From the NCBI GenBank assembly GCA_907163375.1, contig CAJQUW010003583.1, positions 62,001 to 126,000 of the forward strand: DNA of 64,000 bases, in the 5' to 3' direction. Shown here one piece after another: positions 31,634 to 41,963 of this stretch. The position numbers and the translations under genes were made by a program. Position 1 is the first letter of the stretch. Each line of letters opens with the position of its first letter. The notes beneath the pieces are model-generated. The model did no database searches. It saw only the letters and a list, made by a program, of their open reading frames with translations, and had not been told where the DNA came from. The DNA is from Prostheceraeus crozeri (Eukaryota; Platyhelminthes; Polycladida; Euryleptidae).

Positions 31634-33016
31634 TCAAAGTTCATCATGTTCAATAATTGTCTTATTTCCGATCTTTGACTTTCATTGAAACAACACAAAT
31701 TTTCAATTGGTTCGTGACACTAACTCAATACAAAGATTCTTCACAGAAGATTTCCAAAGGATCCCAACAGCTATTGGGATTGGGTTGGGATCGGGCTACC
31801 TAAAATTCATCCCAATCCCAATAAATCCAAATAGATCCCAATAAGTCCTCTCCTAACAAAATATGCATTCAATCATTGACATTAGTCAGTACGCTACAAA
31901 TGTTTTCGGGTTGTACTGAGCAGTTCATCTTGCTGTGTCTTCATTCTGACCTTGCTTTTCTTGAATTCGAGCATTGAGAGCTTTTAGTGTGATTCACACG
32001 AATTGACACAGTCAGCTTTAACCCTACTCTATGGCCTTAACTTCCCTAGTTGCTAAAAATAGTGGCTTAATTCGGAGGCCTTCTTGCCTCGACTCGTGCT
32101 TCGCGTGTGCGTATGAGGCATTGATTGAAACGGGTAATAGCATAACGCTGTAACAGTGTCACACTCTGCATGAACAAGGGCTTCAAAAAGAGTCTGTGGG
32201 GTGAGCTGTTTATTGGCACCGCATTATCCGATATAGGCTTGATTTATACGTACATGTAGCTATACACGTACATGTAGGCCCCTAGAAGCTCATAGGTGAA
32301 GGCAGTATCGGTGCAAAATTTAGGCATACAGTAGGCCTGTTATATATAATTGTGTAAAATCAATTAAAGCCCCTATTACTATTAAGGCCAGTATAGTCCT
32401 AGGCCTACGCCCGTAACCGTCGTCAATTCAAAAAGTAACACGATAGGCCTAAGCGATAGGCCCCGATGCAGCTTGGGGTCAACTTGCGTATGTTTCTAGC
32501 TCTAAAGCAGGCTATTGGGATTTCTGTTGAGATTCTATGGAAATTCTGATTGGGATTGGGTTGGGATTGGGCTGGAAATTCATTCCAACGGCAAGCCTGG
32601 ATGAAACACATTGAACATGATGAATTATGTGATAAATGATCAAAACGTATCGTTTTTCAGAGTTACCTGCCATCAATTTCCAAAGGACATTCAAATAATT
32701 CGAATTTTAAAGTGGAATTAATATATTTTGAATTGCTACTTATGGTTGTAGCTGCACGATGACCAAGTTGGTAAAACTTATTAAGCCGCCATAGGAAGAG
32801 GAATTTTACAGAAGTTTTCAACTCTCGATATTGTGCGATTAAAAAAGGCTTAAATCGACTTTTCAAACTATGGGAGGGGAAATATGTTTCAGAAAATTCT
32901 TTTTCAATGCGCACATTGCATTGAGTTAATGTTACGAACCAATTGAAAATTTGTGTTGTTTCAATAAAAGTCAAAGATCGGAAATAAGTTAAATATTGAA
33001 CATGATGAACTTTCTT
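31634..33016. mobile_element. Non-autonomous DNA transposon with about 95-bp terminal inverted repeats
   Basis: 31634-31730 (TTCATCATGTTCAATA...TTTCCGATCTTTGACTTT) is mirrored at 32921-33016. Inside each arm lies a block of ATTGGGATTGGGTTGGGAT repeats (about 31775-31855 and 32555-32580). No transposase is present. Its right end falls about 100 bp from the donor side of Ig exon B. Confidence 0.8.
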
Positions 33017-33118
33017 GAAATGAAATTGGCAATTAAAATATCTTTGGGATAAAAGTGTGCTGTTGAAGTTGGTGAACGGTCAGAAGACCATAAGGGAGCA
33101 GAAGTAATGTGTTCTTAC

Positions 33119-33424
33119 TTTTGGTAATGTACAAATCAAAAGATTTTTGGTATCTTTTCGTTTCTACTCGTCTCTGTCCATTATTGGTAACTTCCTTTTT
33201 GAAAACGGCAACACAGATATATTTTCCAACGTTTGTAGACTTAAGATTCTTGATGATTAAAATTTCTCCTTGAATTTTTGATCTATCAGGAAGTACCCAA
33301 TAAAGTTCACTTGGTAATTCACCGCCTTTTGCTGCTTTGCAGGTTCGATGGATCGTTCCACCATTTACAATCCTTTCTTGACCAAGTATTGCCACTCTAA
33401 TGGGTGATGCGCTTCCGCTTGTAT
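33119..33424 (-). CDS. Immunoglobulin-domain exon B of a host gene
   Basis: A 306-bp exon (102 codons). The acceptor TTGTCTTTCAG lies just right of 33424; the donor GTAAGAAC begins at 33118. Entry splits G|AT (Asp) and exit splits A|GT (Ser), so it is phase 1 on both sides. Ig landmarks: G-G-T-I-H-R-T-C (first Cys), L-Y-W-V-L-P-D (core Trp), I-L-I-I-K-N-L and V-G-K-Y-I-C (second Cys), followed by a longer F-G strand region rich in Lys/Arg. Likely a tandem-duplicated domain of the same protein as exons A and C. Confidence 0.85.
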
Positions 33425-33820
33425 CTGAAAGACAATGCATAAGTTTATTATCCCATGCAATCAATCTGTAGTTTCAATTGATTTGCAAGCCGTGACTGCA
33501 AGAGGAAACAATTCAAGAAATGAGAAAAGAATTATTTAACCCTTTCATGCATATTGTTCCCTTTTGAGGACATTTGAACTCATAATTTTTAGGGCAATAG
33601 TGTGCAGCAATGTTTATCCCGGCAGAAATTTGTAATCAATGGAAAGAGGAGATCAATGCGATTCTAATGACACCTCTCCTGACTTCGTACAATCCCTGAA
33701 ACGCCCGCAAATTGCATTTGAAGAAAATGTATTTTCAAAGAACACTTTAATTTTGAAAATAATTTAAAAATGAAGTGGTCAAATCAACGCGAGCCTCAAT
33801 CATTTGGGATACATTACTTA
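33425..33820. other. Intronic sequence, no gene recognised
   Basis: Presumed intron upstream of exon B. No transposon terminus or RNA gene was seen. Confidence 0.4.
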
Positions 33821-35458
33821 TTATACCTTTTCCATTAATTATTGACACAAACTGCAAAATAAATGTCACAAATGATTTCTACGGATAAACATTGTATAGT
33901 AGATGAGTAGATGTAATACAAATGTTCTGTGTTAATCTCATGATAGGCCGATATCTTCGTGATTCCATGTTCAGTGACGGCCGTAAACCCCAAGTTTTAT
34001 AATGACCAATTTCCCATTATTTTCCATCTAGCTTATTGCGATAAGATAAAACAAATCCGTGACAATGTTTGACAATGCATTTGAAAATAAAGAACAGCAA
34101 GTTTTGAACCTACTAGTCAACAATGTCCTCTTTATTCAGGCACTTCTCTGTGTAAAAGAGAGAACGATTTTGCCACTGATGGCATTTGAAAGATTTGATT
34201 GATGATATTCCTTCCTCGATCTGCTGTCTAAGAATGTTCATTCGATGTCGGTGAAGAGTAACTCCAGCAGATCGAGCGGCAGTTTGATCACTGAAGATCG
34301 ACTGGATACGAGGATCCGTCAGTCTTCGCTTCGAGTCACTTTTTAAACAGGATATGGCCCTCTCTGTCATATTAAAAAAGGGACTACATCTTGGGAGTGG
34401 CTGCAGCTCATGATCGTCACTAAGAGGTTCAGGGCAATCTCTGTGTTAAGGAGCATTGTCATAAATCAGAAAGATGGACTCATCGAAAAGAAGTGCACTT
34501 ATATGTACTTCGCTAATGAAGCTTGAAAAAGTGTCTTTTGTCATTCCTCCCTCGACAAACATGAAGTGCACGAGTCCAAATGTTGGCGAAACAACTAAAC
34601 AAACAGTCAAATTCCTCCCTCTCTGTCCTTCAACGATACGCACTGCCCTTTCTCCTTGAGGCGATCGGCTTTGAGTCCTCGCAGTCCTGACATTAAACCC
34701 GCATTCGTCGATTAAGAAGACATGTCGCTGAATGCCTTCTCTCATAAACCATGAAACGTACTTTGCTCTCTCTTCTTTGACTTCAGTGATATTCCATTGA
34801 GTTGGCACGGATCGCAAGAGCTTCAGGGTGATCAGGCAACCATCCAGCGCGCGAGAAATTGTTGTTAGACTGAGGTTAGGTGGGAGTGATGGAAATTGAC
34901 TTAACAATCTCCCCCTCATCTCCAACAAAGTCTCTGTCGGTTTCTCTTGTACAAAGGCAATCAGAGAGTCCAGCATTTCTTGAGAGAGAATCTTGCTTCT
35001 CCCTGCTCGAGTAGCAGGTAGAGCTTCTCGACGGTGCTGTCTCTTCAAGGTGCTTATGATTCGATAAGCGGTCATTCGATTGATGCCGATTGCATTGGCA
35101 AGTGCGATCTAATCACGACCGTCTTCGTAGGCTTTAATCAAATGACTTCTGTCGGAAGAATTTACTCGACGTGGCATATTTCACTTGATATCGCTTGACT
35201 ACAACTAACCGTGTAAAAGTGACAATTAATATTGCAGTTTGTGACATCTATTTTGCAGTTTTCATAACATGTCTTTGCCATGGACGCCTTTGCTTTGAGC
35301 ATAGAAATTAACAATATCATAGAACGTCATGCAAATCTGCATTTTGTAAAATAATGATCTTTGATTACATGAGCATGAGCAATATCAATGTTTATCCGTA
35401 GAAATCATTTGTGACATCTACTTTGCAGTTTGTGTCAATAATTAATGGAACAGGTATA
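33821..35458 (-). mobile_element. IS630/Tc1-type DNA transposon with about 75-bp terminal repeats
   Basis: TCCATTAATTATTGACACAA and the following bases, including GATTTCTACGGATAAACATT, at 33830-33893 are mirrored at 35388-35450. A further subterminal copy of the GTGACATCTA...TTTGCAGTTT segment sits near 35243. A broken transposase lies inside on the minus strand. Confidence 0.85.
34113..35177 (-). pseudogene. IS630/Tc1-superfamily transposase with two stops
   Basis: Starts M-P-R-R-V-N-S-S-D-R at 35177. A TAG falls inside the first helix-turn-helix (G-R-D-stop-I-A-L-A), followed by M-T-A-Y-R-I-I and the second helix region. Catalytic landmarks: F-L-I-D-E-C-G-F (first Asp) and L-I-Y-D-N-A-P (second Asp). 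TAA then replaces the residue before His of the D-N-A-P-x-H motif, and later comes P-R-C-S-P-F-F-N-M-T-E (Glu, 31 residues after the second Asp). The N-M-T-E motif in place of N-P-I-E is unlike ordinary Tc1 enzymes. C-terminus ends at 34113. Confidence 0.78.
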
Positions 35459-35928
35459 GTCTTCATCAGCACTTATTCAGGTGAGTTGCTGACTCCTAAC
35501 ATGTGCAACTGAGAACACTGTAACAGGAATGTCTATGAACAACATGATATAGAACTCGGGATACAGAACTCCCAAAGCATGGAGAATTGACTGTGGGTTG
35601 AAATTTTACAAATCGCAACATTTATGTGGATACTTTTGCCCATAATTTGGATTTAATTAAAACTTCAGAACTTCAAAGAAATACATGCAGTTAGGCACTG
35701 TCGACGTCAAAATGCCATGCATTCCATACGCTAAATGTAGTGCACAGAAAATTAACATTAATGCAGTTCTGGAATTATTCCAAGCATCAAGATCTTGCAA
35801 CCATTAATGATATTTTTTGCTCAAATGTGATAACATAGTTTTGACAGCACCGAATATATGAGACGATTTATACTATTGCCACATTGTCAAATATCCGGTC
35901 AAAAGTAGTATAAATAAAAAAATGAATA
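35459..35928. other. No gene recognised
   Basis: Non-coding gap between two DNA transposons. No terminal repeat or exon was found. Confidence 0.4.
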
Positions 35929-36491
35929 TACAGATTGTTTCATAAAAAATGGATCACCCTTAAACATCGCCTTAACTTCAACTTTGTCTAACTCCGCCAA
36001 ACTTGAACGAATTTCTCTGAAATTTGGAAGATTTGTCAGGTGTGCTTACTAGTATCATTGTTGGAAATTTCAAGCATGAATATTGAGTTGTTTTCCTGAT
36101 ATAGATAAAAAAGTAGTAGATAATTTGATCTTCATTTAGCAATGTTACACAAAATCATACCTCACTCTTATAAAATTACATTTGTTTCCTTTGTTATGTA
36201 ATATGTTGTTCTACAAGCCGAAAGCTATCAAGCAAAACAAAAATAAAGAAAATCGGTCAATCAGAGCCAGTATAGCACCATTATTCATCAACAATAATGT
36301 AACTGCTACATGTTAACTGGACTTCATGTTCCATAGCTTCCTGACTTCGTTGCGGTGGTGTTGGCAGCACTCCTGATTGCTTTCAGCTAGAAATCTATCT
36401 CTTACCGGTTGAAAACAATACAAAGCACAAATGAACAATAACGAGATCGCATTTACAAAAGGCAAAGTGTCAGCCTTGCTAGAACTTACTA

Positions 36492-37638
36492 CAGTCCGTT
36501 TCATAAAAAGTGGATCATCTTAAATTTGACTAAATAAAACATAAGTATGATACAGAAAGCATTTTTCATGTTATTTCATGTCCCTAATATATTTAAATGT
36601 CCTTATATAATCTGATAAGCTATGATACAGTAACGGTTCTTAAGAAGCTAATATTTTGTGGCCCTACCCTTATTGTCAATGACATTACCAATTCGTCTAG
36701 GCATTGATTCGATGATATCGTTGATTTTTGACTCGTCCAACTTTCTCCACTCTCTTTTTAACAGTGACGTAAGTTGTGATACGCCATCTGTAGGTAGCAG
36801 TGAACGACGAACGTTACGTTTTAGAATACTCCATACATTTTCTATGGGATTCAGATCAGGAGAACGAGACTTAGAAATAGACGAGTCTAGTGCAGCCATC
36901 TCAGTTAACGAGAGACTTGGATCAACTTTAACGAATCTCAAAATTAGGCGGTCTCTACGTTTGGATGTTTTGCGTGGACGGCCAGAGCCCTCTTTACGAC
37001 AGAGTCGAAAATCATCATTATGCCATCGATGCACATTTGTGTAAGGGACATTTAGTCGCTTGCTTGTAGCTCGCAAAGAAAACCCTCGTTCTAGCAAGGC
37101 TGACACTTTGCCTTTTGTGAATGCGATCTCGTTATTGTTCATTTGTGCTTTGTATTGTTTTCAACCGGTAAGAGATAGATTTCTAGCTGAAAGCAATCAG
37201 GAGTGCTGCCAACACCACCGCAACGAAGTCAGGAAGCTATGGAACATGAAGTCCAGTTAATCACATGTAGCAGTTACATTATTGTTGATGATAATGGTGC
37301 TATACTGGCTCTGATTGACCGATTTTCTTTATTTTTGTTTTGCTTGATAGCTTTCGGCTTGTAGAACAACATATTACATAACAAAGGAAACAAATATAAT
37401 TTTATAAGAGTGAGGTATGATTTTGTGTAACATTGCTAAATGAAGATCAAATTATCTACTACTTTTTTATCTATAACAGGAAAACAACTCAATATTCATG
37501 CTTTCCAACAATGATATGATTAAGCACAACTGACTTATCTTCCAAATTTCAGAGAAATTCGTTCAAGTTTGGCGGAGTTAGACAAAGTTGAAGTTAAGGC
37601 GATGTTTAAGGGTGATCCATTTTTTATGAAACAATCTG
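36492..37638 (-). mobile_element. Tc1-family transposon copy 1, nested in copy 2
   Basis: Minus-strand copy with 3' terminus CAGTCCGTTTCATAAAAAGT at 36492 and 5' terminus ending at 37638. It is flanked by the TA duplication at 36490-36491 and 37639-37640. It has a long (about 500-bp) 5' leader identical to 35931-36431 reversed. Confidence 0.88.
36648..37142 (-). pseudogene. Tc1 transposase copy 1, catalytic centre deleted
   Basis: Open for 164 residues from M-N-N-N-E-I-A-F-T-K. Both N-terminal helix-turn-helix regions are present, with the hinge G-S-G-R-P-R-K-T. The frame jumps from T-E-M-A-A-L-D-S-S to S-R-S-P-D-L-N-P-I-E-N-V-W, so the first two catalytic Asp residues are gone while the last Glu remains. 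The DNA-binding domain is complete, so a product could still bind termini. Confidence 0.88.
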
Positions 37639-37654
37639 TAGAACCTAGCCTTGC

Positions 37655-38211
37655 TAGGATAGTGATGGTCGATTGAGATTATGGATAAAATCTGATCAGG
37701 AAATTCCGAGACATTTACATCGTCCCCGGGTACAAGGTGATGCGACTCTACTGATTTGGGCTGGCATTTGGACCAATGGCCGCTCTGAACTTCACATACA
37801 GCAAGGAACCATGAATTCTGAACGCTATGTGAATGTTTTACGAATGAACATTGGCCAAATGACAGATCAACTTGGTGATCCATCGACTTGGTCATTTATA
37901 GATGATAATGCTACGTGTCACAGGAGTAGTAGAGTCAACTTATGCAAGTCTCAATTAGGGCTTAGGACATTATCTTGGCCAGCTCGTTCTCCTAATCTGA
38001 ATCCCATAGAAAATGTATGGAGTATTCTAAAACGTAACGTTCGTCGTTCACTGCTACCTACAGATGGCGTATCACAACTTACGTCATGCGCACTGTTAAA
38101 AAGAGAGTGGAGAAAGTTATAGATCAGTCAAAAATCAACGATATCATCGAATCAATGCCTAGACGAATTGGTAATGTCATTGACAATAAGGGTAGGGCCA
38201 CAAAATATTAG
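37655..38211 (+). pseudogene. Tc1 transposase copy 2, C-terminal part
   Basis: Reads D-S-D-G-R-L-R-L-W, L-L-I-W-A-G-I-W, F-I-D-D-N-A-T-C-H (second Asp) and N-L-N-P-I-E-N-V-W (Glu). Spacing is DD34E as in Tc1. A frameshift near 38118 precedes the end M-P-R-R-I-G-N-V-I-D and TAG at 38209-38211. Its N-terminal 19 codons are at 36432-36488. Confidence 0.85.
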
Positions 38212-38370
38212 CTTCTTAAGAACCGTTACTGTATCATAGCTTATCAGATTATATAAGGACATTTAAATATATTAGGGACATGAAATAACATGAAAAATGC
38301 TTTCTGTATCATACTTATGTTTTATTTAGTCAAATTTTAGGATGATCCACTTTTTATGAAACGGACTGTA

Positions 38371-39281
38371 TAATAATATCTATATAATATAGATATTCCT
38401 CTTGTCCTGATGCCTTTACTAAGGCAGTACATAGAACTGACTTCGTTAAATAAATGGTTATATTATTGTTATTCCAATTTTCTCAGCGATTGACAACACT
38501 GCATTTGCGAAGCATTTTAGAAACTTAATGAAACAACATTGCAGTAATGCACAGAATTTCAAATCAAGCTTCGAAATTTCCACTGTCATGTTTAATTTCA
38601 GCCCACAGCCACGCTATGGGAGTCGTGTATCCCGAGGTCTATATCATGCTATTCATGGACATGCGTTGGTGAATGTTACCAAACTATAATACTTATAGTC
38701 TGGCAGCCACAACGCGATTCTGCAGGGAATGAGGCCGAAAATTAGATGTGCACCCTATCTATGCCTTTTTCGAATCTGCGCGTCGGCCGAGTCGTAATTA
38801 CCTCCTCTTCTTGTCAGACGGGATGTATAATAATATCTATATAATATAGATATTCCTCTTGTCCTGATGCCTTTACTAAGGCAGTACATAGAACTGACTT
38901 CGTTAAATAAATGGTTATATTATTGTTATTCCAATTTTCTCAGCGATTGACAACACTGCATTTTCGAAGCATTTTAGAAACTTAATGAAACAACATTGCA
39001 GTAATGCACAGAATTTCAAATCAAGCTTCGAAATTTCCACTGTCATGTTTAATTTCAGCCCACAGCCACGCTATGGGAGTCGTGTATCCCGAGGTCTATA
39101 TCATGCTATTCATGGACATGCGTTGGTGAATGTTACCAAACTATAATACTTATAGTCTGGCAGCCACAACGCGATTCTGCAGGGAATGAGGCCGAAAATT
39201 AGATGTGCACCCTATCTATGCCTTTTTCGAATCTGCGCGTCGGCCGAGTCGTAATTACCTCCTCTTCTTGTCAGACGGGAT
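38371..39281 (+). repeat. 457-bp tandem duplication, nearly identical
   Basis: Unit 1 (38371-38827) and unit 2 (38828 to about 39281) differ at about one base (TTTGCGAAG versus TTTTCGAAG), so the duplication is recent or a possible assembly artefact. Each unit starts TAATAATATCTATATAATAT, itself palindromic. Unit 1 begins at the TA insertion site of the Tc1 element. No gene was recognised in the unit. Confidence 0.92.
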
Positions 39282-39559
39282 CAAAGAAAAAATTCCACAC
39301 ATCAGAGATAACATTTCATCTATGGAGCTACACACACTCAGATTTCGCAAGGCTCCTACTATCGGCAGACACTAACACATTGGCCCACCTCAATCCACAT
39401 CGAACCACAATCTCGCATTCATAGCACGATCGGAAATATGATAATGTCACATACATGCACATGTGACATGAAATGACCTGAATACACATCATGCCGAAAA
39501 TTCGGGTTCCAGACTTAATACTTATCAGCTGATAAGAGAAAGCATAGAAAATTTCATTT

Positions 39560-41400
39560 TTGCGAAAAACTGATATCTGCGTCCCACTGGATTAACATGT
39601 GTTTTTCTCTGATCGTGTCTTCGATCTTTGATGGAAAAGTAATCAAAAGATGGAACTTTCGTATGGCAGACTGGCAAATCTTCAAGTATGTGGTCAAGGC
39701 ATCCGGTGAAACTCTCCCAATACCGACAACTGACCGAATTATCCGAATGATCCGGGTTTTCAGACCCAATTATTTCCCCTGCTGGGACAACCGTTGCGAA
39801 GAGTTGCTCCGTAAACACTCCGACGCGACTACCAGTGCGGAAAGGTCTCCCCTTACGACAAGCGTAAAGGGAGATGGGAAGAGAAAATCGAGTCGAGTAG
39901 CTACGAGCGATTCAAAAAGACTGACAAGCTATTCACAAGGAAGATCCCGACTGAGGTGAGAGACCTACGTAAGGCCCCAAGCTCCGATTTCAACCTGTCA
40001 CCTAAGCCATCAAATATCTTAAGATCGGTAAGTCGCCAGGAATCGACAACATCCATCCTGAATTCATCTTGCATCAGGGCAGAAAGGCGACTGAATGGAT
40101 TCGACTTTTCTACTCTGTATACCTTTCATCGCTGAAGATTCCGAAAATCTGGCGCCAAACTAATGTCATCGCTCTGTCTAAGGCAAACAAGCCACTTGAC
40201 GACCCCATATCCTATCGCCCGATCTCATTCCTCTGTGTGCCATACAAGGATATAGAACGCCTCATCCATTCACGCACCGATCCAGTCATATGTACCCTAT
40301 TCTCCCGAAAGTGCAAACTGGCTTTCGACGGGGAAGTCAACAACGGATCAGGTAACCCTCCTGATACAACACATCGAAGACGTCTTTCAGCTAGGAGAGA
40401 GAGCCGGTGTTGTCCTCCTTGACCTCACGGCTGCAAATGACGCCATCTGGTCAGCTTCATCATGGAAATGCTTACCAACCGCAGCTTCCCCCTTCACACC
40501 AGCGACGGCCAACAAAGCAGATGTAGAGAACATAAGAACGGAATCCCTCAAGACTCAGTGTTGGCCCCGATGCTTTTCAACATCTACACCTACGACATTC
40601 CGGCCACATCAGCCAAGAAATATGGATACGCAGATGACCTGGCAATCCCTCAGCATGACAAGAACTGGAACTCTTTTGAAGAGAGACTCACTGCAGACAT
40701 GTCAATCCTATCCGCATACTTGAAAACTGGCATCTGAAGCTCAGCGTTGGAAAGAGTTCGCCGTCGGCTTTCTATCTCAACAACCGCAAGACACGTTGTG
40801 AGCTAAAAGTCACCGTGAATGAGACCATTATTCAGTTTACCGCGTCCCCCGTGTTCCTGGGTGTAAATCTTGACCGCGCACTGACGTATCACCTGGAGAA
40901 GCTGCCAAATGTTTCATCTCGTGTCGCATTGGTACGCCGCCTGGCAGGCACCACTTGGGGAGCCTCGACGAAGACGCTACGAATATCCACACAGGCGTTG
41001 GTCTATTCCATCTATTCCACTGTGGTCACACACCCACATTCTGAACAGAGCTCTAAACACCGCCATGCGAACCGTCTCTGGTACCCTTCGCGCCACTCCA
41101 GTCAACCAGTTGCTGATCCTGTTCGGCATAGCACCGGCATCGCTGTGGCGAGAAGCAGCAGGTCTGGCCCTGTCTCGCAAGGCCAAGAACGACGAAGGTC
41201 AGTCACCTGCTTCACGAAATCATTGGATCAATCTTCCACATCATGAGCGATTGGAGTTTGATGAAGAAATGGCATCCCTTACAGTGCTTCAGCTGACCTT
41301 GAGACGCGTGGCAAGTTGCTGTGAATATCCTTCATTGTGCAGCGCGGTCATCTGATCACCTGTGACGTGTCAGACGCACTTCGAGCCAATGTAACTGCTG
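39560..41400 (+). pseudogene. Non-LTR retrotransposon (Jockey/I-like) RT, multiply broken
   Basis: RT blocks appear in shifting frames: G-K-S-P-G-I-D-N-I-H-P-E-F near 40028; I-P-K-I-W-R-Q-T-N-V-I-A-L-S-K and Y-R-P-I-S-F-L; then Q-V-T-L-L-I-Q-H-I-E-D-V-F and L-L-D-L-T-A-A-N-D (first Asp, near 40420). Next come G-I-P-Q-D-S-V-L-A-P-M-L-F-N-I-Y, G-Y-A-D-D-L-A (catalytic box), F-L-G-V-N-L-D-R-A-L-T-Y and A-M-R-T-V-S-G-T-L-R-A-T-P-V-N-Q-L. At least five frame breaks. More GC-rich than its surroundings, which fits a recent arrival from another base-composition class. The clade is not certain. Confidence 0.82.
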
Positions 41401-41960
41401 CACGAATGGTGACCTGAAAGCTATTTTTATTATTCTTAATTGTCCGTGGAGCAACGATGCCAGGCAACGATGTAAGACACACACAACGCAGCAACCAATT
41501 TATCATCCTGTTTTGCAGTCCAATACAATTCAAATATTCGCTAATAGGCTATATGAAATAAACAATAGTAAATTGTCAGCATAATCGGGACTGGTCACTG
41601 TGATTTGGCCATATTCTGTAATTCCTCATAAGAATAGCTATTTTCTTGAGAGAGGAAATATTAACTTTTCCTCCCACAGCTATGCTGTACAGTCTGAGCG
41701 CAGTGAAGGATGGACAGATAGCTAAGGGAGGAAACGTCAATTTCTATTCCTCCATTGCCCATGTCCCCATGTTAATATAAAGTAGACGAAAAAGTGTATA
41801 AACTACCTATTAATCCAGATATCTATATTTATCCATGTGATAAGATATTACATCAGTAGTATTGCAAAATGCAAAATTGAATTTCATCTACTGCTTGAAA
41901 GTTCATCTACTGATGTGATCTCTGATACTGCATCCTTTAGAAAACATATATAACAAAACA
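41401..41960. other. No gene recognised; 3' flank of the Crypton-type gene
   Basis: Contains two GGAGGAAA/TTTCCTCC blocks around 41640-41760 in opposite orientation and otherwise AT-rich non-coding DNA. No terminal repeats that would delimit the Crypton-type element were found; this group usually lacks them. Confidence 0.4.
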
Positions 41961-41963
41961 TAG

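Larger units (their letters stand above)
35931..38368 (+). mobile_element. Tc1-family transposon copy 2, opened by a copy of its own family
   Basis: Left terminus CAGATTGTTTCATAAAAAAT at 35931; right terminus ends ATGAAACGGACTG at 38368; TA on both sides. The two termini are diverged forms of one repeat. Its transposase is represented by the first 19 codons (36432-36488) and the C-terminal part (37655-38211). The middle is missing and replaced by copy 1. Confidence 0.85.

Noticed and set aside
36313-37260. Two short open frames reading R-D-R-F-L-A-E-S-N-Q as a duplicated host gene
   Set aside because: They are the 5' leader of the two Tc1 copies, read on the opposite strand, and mirror each other because of the nesting.
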